A stretch of 64,000 nt of DNA from Adiantum capillus-veneris (taxonomy: Eukaryota > Streptophyta > Polypodiopsida > Polypodiales > Pteridaceae). The first letter of the stretch is position 1, and each line of letters opens with the position of its first letter. The DNA is taken from assembly GCA_014529385.2 (NCBI GenBank), contig CM043949.1:147725850-147789849 (forward strand), given 5' to 3'. This document shows positions 11,885-22,157 of the stretch, piece by piece. The notes below the pieces were generated by a model. That model searched no databases, was not told the DNA's origin, and was given only the letters and a program-made list of their open reading frames with translations. Position numbers and translations under genes: made by a program.

Positions 11885-14800
11885 TTGAGTCTGTAAAACC
11901 CTTTACACTTAGCTCCTGACTCCCATAGCATATACGCATACTCTTTCTAGCTTTCAGGTATCTCAATATTCCTTTCACTACCTCCCAATGTTTCTTGCCT
12001 GGGTTTGACATGTATCGACTTACTACTCCCACTGCAAATGCAATGTCTGGGCGAGTAGCAATCATTGCATACATCACACTACCCACTGCAGACGCATATG
12101 GAATCTTATCCATTTCAGTTTGTTCTTCCTAAGACACAGGACAATCTTGTTTGCTAAGTTTCACATATGGTGGCAATGGAACACTCAGTGCCTTTCCATT
12201 CTCCATATTGAAACGTTGCAAAACCTTGTCAATATACTCTATTTGAGATAACCAAATCAACTTCTTTGATCTGTTTCTCTCAATGCGCATACCAAGTATA
12301 TGACTTGCCTCACCCATGTCTTTCATGTCAAACGATTTTGCCATCTTTGACTTCAAAGCTGAAATTTCTTCCAAGTGCTTGCCAACAATCAACATGTCAT
12401 CCACATACAAAATAAGGATCAGCCAACTACCATCCTTAGCCTTCTTTGTATATAGACAGTGATCGAACTCACTACATTTGTAGCCTTGAGAAAGCATAAA
12501 CTTGTGGAATTTATGGTACCATGCCCTCGGTGATTGTTTTAAGCCATAAAGACTCTTTAACAACTGGCATACCCAATCTTCCTTGCCTTTCTCAACAAAC
12601 CCTTCTGGCTGCTGCATGTAAATTTCCACATCTAAATCACCATGCGAGAACGCTGTCTTGGCATCCATTTGGTGCAACACCAAATCTAATATGGCAACCA
12701 ATGCAAGAAAGCATCTCAATGTAGTCATCTTGACCACCGGAGAGAAAACTTCATCAAAGTCAATGCCTTGTTCTTGATTAAAGCCCTTGGCAACAAGCCT
12801 TGCTTTGTACTTTGGCTGACTATCATGAGTGGTGATCTTATACCTGTAAACCCATTTACAAGGTAGAGCCTTTTTGCCCTGTGGTAATTCAACTAGCTTC
12901 CATGTCTGGTTTTTATGCAAAGCTGTCATCTCTGACTGCATGGCCAATTGCCAATTCCCGGAGTCCTTCATTTGCACTGCTTCCTTGTAACATGAAGGCT
13001 CATTGCAATCAGTCAACATGACATAGTTCATAGATGGAACAAACCTATCAGGAGGTCGCGTGACACGTCCAGATCTACGAACAATAGGTGGCTCAGGCTC
13101 AGCCACAACCTGTGGTTCCACTCTATCCTGTCCTTGCTCCTCTTGAGCCCTGACATTTTGTCTTGCACGTGCAGGTCCATCTTCTTGGAAGACAACTCTT
13201 CTAATCTCCTCAACCCTCTCTGGTTTAGAATGATATTTGGATTCATTAAAGTGAACATCATTGCTACGGACAAGCTTTCTGGATTCGGGATCCCAAAGTC
13301 TGTACCCCATCTCACCAGAATTACCATAGCCTAGAAAGATGCACTTTCTACTCTTTGGCTCAAGTTAGTTCCTAAATTCCTTTGGAACGTGAGTATATGC
13401 CTCATAGCCAAAGACTTTGAGATGCTTGTATGAGGGCATTTTTCCTGACCATACCATCTCTGGCATTGAATCCTTCTGCAAAACCTTGCTAGGAGATCTA
13501 TTTACAAGATGAACAGCTGTTGATACAGCTTCAGCCCAAAACCCATTTGGCAGCTGTGCATTAGACAACATACTTCTGACCTTCTCTTGTATGGTCCTAT
13601 TCATCCTCTCAGCAACACCATTTTGAGGAGGATTGTAAGGAGCAGTAAGTTCACGTTTTATACCTTTTGACTCACAAAAGTCCTGAAAGGCCTTTGAAAC
13701 ATACTCTCCACCATTGTCAGTGCGTAAGCATTTAAGCTTCTTGCCACTCTGATTCTCCACAAGTGTCACAAACGTTTTGAAAACACTAAACGCTTCATCC
13801 TTGTGCTTGAGAAAGTAAACCCATACTTTCCTCGAGTAATCATCTATAAATGTCATAAAGTAAGAAGCTCCCCCTAGAGATAGGTTAGGCATAGGTCCAC
13901 ACAAATCACTATGAACAAGTGCCAACTGTGTATCTCTTCTACTGCTTCTATGCTTATGTGGCTGCTGTGTTTGCTTACCATACAGACAATGTTCACAGAA
14001 TTCAAAATCATTAAATGAAAAGCCAGGCAAATAACGAGAACGAGACAAGATTTCCATTCCCTTCTTGGAGATATGTCCTAACCGGCTATGCCACAAAGAA
14101 ACGTTCGGCTGCTCGGTTACATTGATTAGATTTTTAGAGACATTTGATACATAAATCATGTAAAGTCCTCCAGACTTTACTCCATGTGCTACTGTCATAG
14201 AACCCTTGGATATCTTCCACATGTTCTGTCCAAAAGTGGTGACGTAGCCAGCATCATCAAGTAAACCTGTGCTGATCAAGCTCTTTGTAATTGCGGGAAC
14301 ATGTCTCACATTCTTCAGCGTGAAAGAAGAGCCATTCTGAAACTTCAATTGAACATCTCCAACACCTAAGATCTCACATGTCTGCCCATTGCCTAGCCGA
14401 ACATGATCTTGAGTGGTCACATAAGAAGTAAACCACTCCTTGTTTGGAAACACATGAAGTGATGCCCCTGAGTCTATAATCCAGTCACTCAGTGCATTTC
14501 CATCAGATGCTGTAAGAAGAGATGAGTCCATTGTATTCTTCAAGAAGTAGATGTCTCCTGACACTAGACTGTCATCCTCTGCAACAGTGTTTGTCACATT
14601 TATTTCTTGAATCTTCACTGAGGACTTGTTCTTCTCACCATGGTCTTCAGCTTTCTCTTTGCCTTTTTCTGCTTTCCATTCTCTGCAGTCTCTTTTCATG
14701 TGACCCTTCTTGCCACAATGGTAGCATAAGATGTCACTCTTGCCTTTAACACTGCGGGACTTGCTACGAGACTGATTCCTCTTTCCACCTTTGTACTTTT

Positions 14801-15428
14801 CTTTGGTCCTTCCTCTGACAACTAAGGCTGTTCCTTTGCCTTTGTCCATTTTCTTTCTATTGGTTTCTTCAGTAAACAGACTTCCTTCTACACATGCTAT
14901 GTTCAAACCATCTGGAGGTACATAATTACTCAAAGCTGTGCGAAAAGTGTCCCAACTTTTCGGCAATGTGATCAACAGGAACATAGCTCTAACAGGTTCA
15001 TCAAACTTCACACCTTGAGCTGACAACTGACTATAGATTGTGTTGATTTCATTCAGATGATTGGACATAGGTGTCCCTTCTTTCATCTTCAAGTCAACAA
15101 GCTTCTTAAGCCAGTATACCTGTGAAGCTGCACTCTGCTTCTCATAAAGATCACTCAGCTTTAACCATGCTTGATAAGCCGACATCTCGTCTGCTACATT
15201 GAAGTAAACGCTTTCTGCCAAAGTCAGCATAATGGTAGAAAGTGCCAATTCATCCATTTCGCTCCATTCATCTTCGTCCATATCTTCTGGTTTTATCCCC
15301 TTGAGATTTACAGGTTTTATCTGCTTCTTTTGTACCAACACGTGCCAAGTCTGCTTCTTCCACAATGGGAAATTGGTTCCATCCAGCTTCTTGATATTGT
15401 AAAGAGCATTGCACTGTGATCCAGCCAT
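11864..15428 (-). pseudogene. Copia A gag-pol polyprotein up to the inversion breakpoint
   Basis: One minus-strand frame opens with MAGSQCNALYN at 15428 and stays in phase to 11864 with only two stops (13365-13367 and 12129-12131). Domains in order: copia gag with the CCHC knuckle CYHCGKKGHMKRDC at about residues 235-248; protease with catalytic Asp of DSGAS at about 319; integrase (HSDLCGPM, TDNGGEY and the NGVAERMNRT region); reverse transcriptase with YVDDML; and the RNase H start ending at AGDLDN. This is the best preserved copia polyprotein here. The integrase lacks the 14-nt deletion seen in B and C. Insertion of block B removed the direct link to RNase H. Confidence 0.92.
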
Positions 15429-16525
15429 GGCTACGCTTCACAGTGGTTTACTTTCCTGGGAAAAATTCGGCAGAGTTTCCCCTGTAAACTGACCTCTGAA
15501 CCAATATCAACCTATCAAATGAACCAAGAAAGCTTCAGATTCTGCATAAATTTCGGCAGAGTCTCCTTTGTAAAATTGCTCTGGTGTACTCAAAACAGAC
15601 CAGAAAACAGCTCAAAAAACACTGTCTCTCTAACACTGTAAGCTATGGGTAAACCTGTCCTGCACCTGTACTGTCTCTGACTGTCCTGTCACTATCCTGT
15701 AAGCATAGACTATGACAATGCCTCAACAACAGTAAAGCAAAGATGCAATCCCAACTGTCTAACTCACAGTCAATACATCCTAGCTGCCTATCTATGGGTG
15801 CTCGAGGGATCGCTCCAAGAACTGTATCACCGAAAGGATCTCAACATTCGAGAATCCCCCAGCTCAATAAAACCTCACTCGACCCTCAACAAAGGCTGCA
15901 GTAAATCTGACAGTACATAGACTTCTCACAAAGTCATACATCCACAAATTTCCCACTGTATGTTGTAACCGCTGCGGCGGTTGTTTGCTGCGTGACTCAC
16001 AGCCAGCAAACCCTCAACAGACATACATCATCTCTGAAAATACATCCCATGTGGAAGTACGTGCAATGTCAGGATGAAATCTGGAATATCAAGCAGCAAA
16101 CACAAGCTACCCGATGAACTAGTGGATGTCGCCTACAGTCTGTGTGTAGATGCGCCCGTGTCGTATGTGACACGCCTCCAAGAACTGTGAGCCGTCCTTC
16201 GATGTGTAGACAGCCACAAATCAACACTCTGGGAGTGTCGATATCCTCAACACCTACAGTCGTAGGCCGAAAACCCCAAATTTGCAGAGTCGGATTTGCA
16301 CCCACCGAGACCACGTAGTCGAAAATGGCCTGCGCAGACCTTTGTCGAAGCCGAACGGTGGCCGAGATGACCTCAGAATGAAATTCTGAGAACACCATGC
16401 CCTTCAGGCTTTCCCACGATATTTGGGGCCGTGTCTTCGCTTGTCGAATTTCACTCCAATCTGAGCTGGTGACTCTAGCCTCCTGCAGTGCTGCCCCGAG
16501 CCTCGATCTGAGCTCTGATACCAGT
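15429..16525 (-). other. Copia A 5' leader with primer-binding site
   Basis: This untranslated leader of about 1.1 kb lies between the 5' LTR and the gag ATG on the minus strand. The reverse complement of 16512-16523 is TGGTATCAGAGC, the tRNA-Met primer-binding site, two bases inside the LTR. The leader matches 21052-22157 of element C closely. Short open frames in it differ between copies and are probably not translated. Confidence 0.85.
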
Positions 16526-16717
16526 TGAAGGAGTACGAGCGGAAGTGCGACGCGAGAGAGAGTACGAGAAGAAGAGCACGACGATATGGTGAACTCGCTC
16601 TACTGTAATGTGTAGAGCATAGTGAGTTCTTATTAGGTTTTAACAAAAGAATATGTGTACATACCTGGCGGCCCGCCCACTTACCTGGGCGACCACATTG
16701 GGCTTTATACCCCAACA
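16526..16717 (-). repeat. 5' LTR of copia A (192 bp)
   Basis: It is identical to 8087-8278 except at two positions. On the minus strand it starts TGTTGGGG and ends TTCA next to the primer-binding site. The flanking AAAGA at 16718-16722 repeats 8082-8086. Confidence 0.93.
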
Positions 16718-17335
16718 AAAGAAAACTTCTTCATCTCTCCTCTCCAACATGAGGATGTTATCCTAAGGGCACCATGGTTTGATCGCATGGCTGCCAACAT
16801 GAAGTTCCCTAAAAGGAAAATCTCCTTCACCTACAAGGGAAAGAACATGTATATAGATGCTAGTGAGCGTGGTCACACTATTCCTCTTGTAAATCCTCTT
16901 GCTTTTGATACATCAATGAATATATCACTTTCTGCGTACATGATTTTTGTCAAACAGTCTCTACAAGATACTAATGTTTCATCAAATGTAAATGGTAGGA
17001 ATCGAGAAGAGTTAGACTTGTCTAATTTTCTAAAAGGATTTCAAGATGTGTTCATCGATGATATCCCTATGGACTTACCTCCAAAACAAGGGGATGATGA
17101 CCATCACATTGAGCTCCTTCCTGGAAGCTCACCACCTAACAAGCCTCCTTATCGAGTCTCACAAGCTCAACAAGAGGAGATCATGAGGCAAGTACAAGAC
17201 CTGGTAGACAAAGGGATGGTGAGGCCTAGTTCCTCTCCCTTTTGTTCTCCAGTCTTTCTAGTAAAAAAGAAAGATGGTACATACTGTATGTGTGTGGACT
17301 ATCAAGCACTAAGCCATATCACTATCAAAAAATAG
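16718..17335 (+). pseudogene. Gy1 pol resumed: protease end and start of reverse transcriptase
   Basis: Coding resumes at the AAAGA duplication with the protease C-terminal part (ILRAPWFDRMAANMKF). After a linker it enters reverse transcriptase (KPPYRVSQAQQEEIMRQV, SSPFCSPVFLVKKKDGTY, CVDYQALSHITIKK), which covers the fingers region. A TAG at 17333-17335 ends the frame, and a frameshift follows directly. Reverse transcriptase copies element RNA into DNA inside virus-like particles; this copy is not functional. Confidence 0.9.
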
Positions 17336-17760
17336 ATTTCTCGTACTGTGGGTAGAAGATCTATTTGATAAGCTACAAGGCTCTACCTACTTCAGTAGGA
17401 TTGACCTTTAGAGTGTCTATCATCAAATAAGGATAGTGGATGAAGATATCTTAAAGACCACGTTTTGCACAACGTTTGGTCTTTATGAATATCTAGTCAT
17501 GCCTTTTGGCTTGACCAATGCACCAGCTACGTTCAATCATTTGATGGAGAAAATTTTTAGACCATACCGCAAATTCACTGGAGTGTTCTTTGATGATATC
17601 ATCATCTACTCCAAGTCTTTGGAGGAACATAAGCAACATCTCCAAGTGATTTTTCAAGCATTGAGGGAGAATAATCTTTTAGGATCAACCAAAAGAAAAG
17701 CGAATTATTCCTTCAAGAGATTCAATACCTAGGTCATATTATCTCTAAAGATGGTATTTG
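17336..17760 (+). pseudogene. Gy1 reverse transcriptase palm region
   Basis: In frame 3 the sequence reads YFSRIDL (first catalytic Asp), then a TAG at 17409-17411, then MPFGLTNAPATF and FFDDIIIYS, the F-x-D-D catalytic box of Ty3 reverse transcriptases. The frame is lost again after about 17680, and the following thumb sequence continues in frame 2. Catalytic residues remain visible although the gene is broken. Confidence 0.9.
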
Positions 17761-17761
17761 A

Positions 17762-18612
17762 ATGGATCCATCAAAGTTAGAGGTAATAAAAGCATGGACT
17801 AACCCAAGAAATCTACATGAGCTAAGAAGCTTTGTTGGTATGTGTGCATACTATAGACACTTCATAGCAAAATTCTCTCAAGTAGCAGGACCACTACACG
17901 ACTTAACTAAGAAGAACGTTAAGTTTGTATGGACTGCTAAGGAGAAAAATGCTTTTGAAAATATCAAAGAGAATCTTACTTCCCAACCAGTCCTCATGCT
18001 TCCGGATCTCTCAAAGCCATTTGAGTTCCAATGTGATGCTTGTGGTGATTGCCTTGGAGCAGTTTTGCTTCAAGAAGGGAATGCCATAGCATATGAGAGC
18101 CGAAAGCTCAATACTGATGAACGAGTCTTGGGCATTTATGAGAAAGAGCTTTTAGCTATTCTACATGCCCTAGACACATGGAAGAACTACCTATTGGGGA
18201 CTCCATTTATCCTACGAACCGACCACAAAAGTCTCAAGTATTTCATGACGCAAACCAAGCTTTCTGACAAACAAATGAGGTGGGAGAATTTTCTTTCGCA
18301 ATTAAATTTCCATATTTCTCACATAGCTGGTAAGCACAATCAAGTGGCCGATGCACTTTCACGATGACCCAAAGTTAATGCGGTGTCTATAGCTACTCAC
18401 AATGATCTATCCTCTTTGATAGATGAGTATGCTATTGACCCTGACTTTAGAGACATAATGTCAGCCCTTGCTTTGGGGAAGAAAGAGGAACCATTCACCT
18501 TGCAGGATGGTTATCTTCTCCACGGCAATAGGCTATGTGTTACCCATTCCCTTCGTGAGAAAGTTATGTATGAATCCCATGCTCCCTTCGTGAGAAATTT
18601 ATGTATGAAGCT
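17762..18612 (+). pseudogene. Gy1 RNase H and connection region
   Basis: The thumb (LRSFVGMCAYYRHFI) leads into a Ty3 RNase H with its acidic residues visible: Asp of CDACGDCLGAVLL, Glu of YEKELLAI, Asp of RTDHKSL and Asp near VADALSR. A TGA follows at 18365-18367, and the frame continues into the segment that normally leads to the integrase finger. Near 18550-18600 the sequence CTTCGTGAGAAA..TTATGTATGAA occurs twice in tandem, directly before Gy1 similarity stops and element D begins. Confidence 0.9.
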
Positions 18613-19743
18613 CCATGTAAAGGTGAACCAAGATACAAAAGTGGTAGCAGATGTGGAGGTTCCAGTACGGATTAAAGAGGTAAAGCATATGCTTGTTGAA
18701 AGTTTGCATGAAATGGTAGCAGAATGCAATTGGGATGCAGATACCGAGGGCTCAAAAGCTGATGAAGAAAGTGAGCAAAGTTGTGGTGATGGTCAAGATT
18801 TTGTGGAGCAGCAAGTGGATGCAGATGCTGACACGGAGTCGGTATATGATGCCAATGCCGATGATGATGCAAGCTCGATTTTCTGGGAGACAAGCGAGGA
18901 GGATAGAGTGGATGAATATACATCCTATGACGAAGAGACGGAATCGGATGAACCCAAACTAGTAAAGGTAAAGCTGCCCTCTTATATGTTTGATGATATG
19001 GTGATAGCACATGTGAAAGAAGAGCAGGGAGCAGAGCAAGCCGAGGTGCTTGATGAAAGACAAAAGGTACGGTCTAGACCTACAGATGATGGAATGCAGG
19101 TGAAGGTAGTGTGTGGTGCCATGCTAATGGTTGTGCTGATGAAAGTAGCGGTGGAGTGTGCCACAGTGACGCAGCAGATGCACCATTTTGCCAAGGGTGA
19201 TAAAGAGACCGTGTCTATGGCATAACTGGAGACAATTGCGGTAGAGAACGAGTTTATTGAAGAGCAGGAGATTGAAGTTGGGCAAAAGGAAGTGTTGGGC
19301 GACCTTGAAGGACCAGTTGACGAGGAAGGGCTCGATGATGCTGGAATTGGTTGTGTGGTCGAAGAAGAGGTGCAAGAGAGCATGAAGCCAGTGCGTTCTA
19401 TGGCCTATGAAGGAGATTCCCAGGATGTGTCCAAGCTTTCAAAAGAGGTATGCAGTCCGTGGTTGAAAGGTATGCTTGTAAGTGCAACTTTGCAGTATGT
19501 TATCCGTCGGATACAAGGTTCCTTTGAGAGGAGCTCTACTTTACATGGCTGGGAGGGAGGGTAAGAAGTGTTGGTTCATACAGATGATGTGTTTGCAGAG
19601 CCATATAGGCTGATGAAGCAAGGTGATGTTCGAAGAGGTGCTAAAGTGCTATGGGCCTTTTGTGTGCATGGATGGCTATGTGCTTGGGTAGGGCACTATT
19701 GGAGGTTGTTGTAGATGGATGAAAGTGAACAGAGTCAGGTGTT
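18613..19743 (+). pseudogene. Strongly acidic reading frame of element D, function unknown
   Basis: Frame 2 continues out of Gy1 RNase H into an unrelated protein rich in Asp and Glu (DADADTESVYDANADDDAS, TSYDEETESDEP). In-frame TAA codons lie at 19223-19225 and 19562-19564, with coding-like composition on both sides. No zinc finger, DDE, RT or protease motif is visible, and no signal peptide or clear membrane segment. It ends just upstream of the polypurine tract, where pol or env would end. Element E has an acidic frame in the same relative place. I do not recognise the family. Confidence 0.5.
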
Positions 19744-19929
19744 TGATCCAGGTGGCATCTATGTGATGCAGGGGGTGGGGCAACCCACTTGAAGGTTTGG
19801 CAGTAGGATACTATAAAACATTGTACATATGGTTTCAGTTTTCTCATAGTGTGTGCCAGGTTTTGCAGTTTATAGTGAAATAAAGCTTTTATGTGGTTGA
19901 GCATAAATGCTCAACAGGGGGGTGGGCAA

Positions 19930-20859
19930 TGATGGTGCAACCAAAGTATGTCGACTCTAGAAGATGGCATCGACAGGTGTGTAGAGGCAAGCAGAAGCAT
20001 GGCAAAGGGATGGAGCAGCCAGGAAGGTCACGGGATAGCAAGTAGCAACGGGAGTGTATGCATGATGCAGCTTATAGGCCAAGAAAGGCTCCATAATGTG
20101 CTAATTGGGGTACCAGGTGAAGGAGATGTAGAGTGCATATTTTGGGTCCAGAAATGAAGAGCTTGAATTGCTAAAGGAGCAGGTCTAGACGGCTCATCAA
20201 ACCGAGCTACGGAGCCCAAGTTATTGAAGGTTGAAGTTTTGATGGTTTGCAGATTCTTGCCGGATAGGGCAGCTGGTGACAGGTGGTCCAAGTAGAGCTT
20301 AAGGTATAGATGTGTAGAGATCAATTCATGGAGCCTACCCGTCTTTTCGGATTGTGGATCGGAGCCACGGTTTGCAAGATATGGTCAGCTGAAGTTTTTC
20401 GGAGGGCCGGGTCTGATCCCACTTGGCCGCATTGGAGAATGTGCCATCTGGCATCTTCTGAGCCTCGACAAAGTTCTAGAGCAGAGTGTACACCATATGG
20501 AGCTAGCAAGAAGTGACTACACGCCAAACAGAGTCCGAAGCGAGCAGATATAGTCGTTGGAAAACTGGGAGCTTTTGACCGGCTTGGATTGCAGATGTTT
20601 TTTTCCATTTTTGAAAACCTTGGTTCGAAGATGCCGAGAAGTCAAAAGTGCAGGTAAATGGAAGGTGATTGTAGCCAGGAAGATGGAGATTCACTCGGGC
20701 TTTGCGGCTCGGCAACAGAAGGTGGGAGCACAAAATGGGGGCCAAGTCAAGGCAGATTGCAGAATTTTTTAGTTAAGGAAAAAAATAGTAAGTTTTTGTT
20801 GTTCTTTTGAAGTCTTAAGAGGATATGCCCCTCTGGGTCTGCCACATGGACAAGGGTAT
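19930..20859 (+). repeat. Probable LTR of element D, left part
   Basis: It begins TGATGGTGC directly after a G-rich polypurine tract at 19916-19926. Upstream, a possible polyadenylation-like AATAAAG occurs at about 19879. Copia C interrupts this repeat at the GGTAT duplication (20855-20859). No convincing open frame is present. Confidence 0.5.
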
Positions 20860-21051
20860 TGTTGGGGTATAAAGCCCAATGTGGTCGCCCAGGTAAGTGG
20901 GCGGGCCGCCAGGTATGTACACATATTCTTTTGTAAAAACCTAATAAGAACTCACTATGCTCTACACATTACAGTAGAGCGAGTTCACCATATCGTCGTG
21001 CTCTTCTTCTCGCACTCTCTCTCGCGTCGCACTTTCGCTCGTACTCCTTCA
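20860..21051 (+). repeat. 5' LTR of copia C
   Basis: It starts TGTTGGGGTATAAAGCCC and ends CCTTCA, matching the copia A LTRs in reverse complement. The primer-binding site TGGTATCAGAGC follows at 21054-21065. Confidence 0.94.
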
Positions 21052-22157
21052 ACTGGTATCAGAGCTCAGATCGAGGCTCGGGGCAGCACTGCAGGAGGCT
21101 AGAGTCACCAACTCAGATTGGAGTGAAATTCGACAGGCGAAAACACGGCCCCAAATCTCGTGGGTGCATCCGAAGGGCTCGGTGTTGTCAGAATTTCATT
21201 CTGAGGTCATCTCGGCCACCGTTCGGCTTCGACAAAGGTCTACGCAGGCCATTTTCGACTACGTGGTCTCAACGGGTGCAAATCCGACTCTGCAAATTTG
21301 GGCTTTTCGGCCTACGACTGCAGGTGCTGAGGATATCGACACTTCGAGAGTATTGATTTGTGGCTGTCTACAAATCAAAGGACGGCTCACAGTTCTTGGA
21401 GGCGTGTCACATACGACACGAGTGCATCTACACACATACTGTAGGCGACATCCACTAGTTCATCAGGTAGCTTGTGTTTGCTGCTTGATATTCCAGATTT
21501 CATCCTGACATTGCAGGTACTTCCACATGGGATGTATTGTCAGAGATGATGTTTGTCTGTTGACGGTTTTCTGGCTATGAGTCACGCAGCAAACAACCGC
21601 CGCAGCGGTTACAGCATACAGTGGGAAATTTGTGGATGTATGACTTTGTGGGAAGTCTATGTACTGTCAGATTTACTGCAGCCTTTGTTGAGGGTCGAGT
21701 AAGGTTTTATTGAGCTGGGGGATTCGCAAATGTTGAGATCCTTTCGGTGATACAGGTCTTGGAGCGATCCCTCGAGCACCCTTAGATAGGCAGCTAGGAT
21801 GTATTGACTGTGAGTTAGACAGTTGGGATTGCATCTTTGCTTTACTGCCGTTGAGGCATTGTCGCAGTCTATGCTTATAGGACAAAGACAGGACAGTGAC
21901 AGGACAGTCAGAGACAGTACGGGTGTAGGAAAAGTTTACCCGCAGCTTACAGTGTCAGAGAGACAGTGTTTTTTGAGTTGTTTTTTCGTCTGTTTTTTAG
22001 TACACCAGAGCCATTTTACAAAGGAGACTCTGCCAAAATTTCTGCAGAATCTGAAGCTTTCTTGGTTCATTTGACAGGTTGATATTGGTTCAGAGGTCAA
22101 TTTACAGGGGAAACTCTGCCGAATTTTTCCCAGAAAAGTATACTGTGAAGCGTAGCT
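21052..22157 (+). other. Copia C 5' leader with primer-binding site
   Basis: TGGTATCAGAGC at 21054-21065 is the tRNA-Met primer-binding site. The leader of about 1.1 kb matches 15429-16525 (copia A, opposite strand). It contains no credible gene; short frames here are not conserved in A. Confidence 0.85.

Larger units (their letters stand above)
8087..16717 (-). mobile_element. Copia element A on the minus strand, carrying an inverted internal copia block
   Basis: LTRs of 192 bp bound the element (5' LTR 16526-16717, 3' LTR 8087-8278, both read on the minus strand). It is flanked by the 5-bp duplication AAAGA (8082-8086 and 16718-16722). The LTRs differ at 2 of 192 positions by eye, so insertion is recent relative to element C (9 of 192). 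The length is 8631 bp against 5546 bp for C; the excess is a plus-strand copia segment (about 8741-11863) placed inside the RNase H region. Removing that block would leave an almost complete copia polyprotein with two internal stops. Confidence 0.92.
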
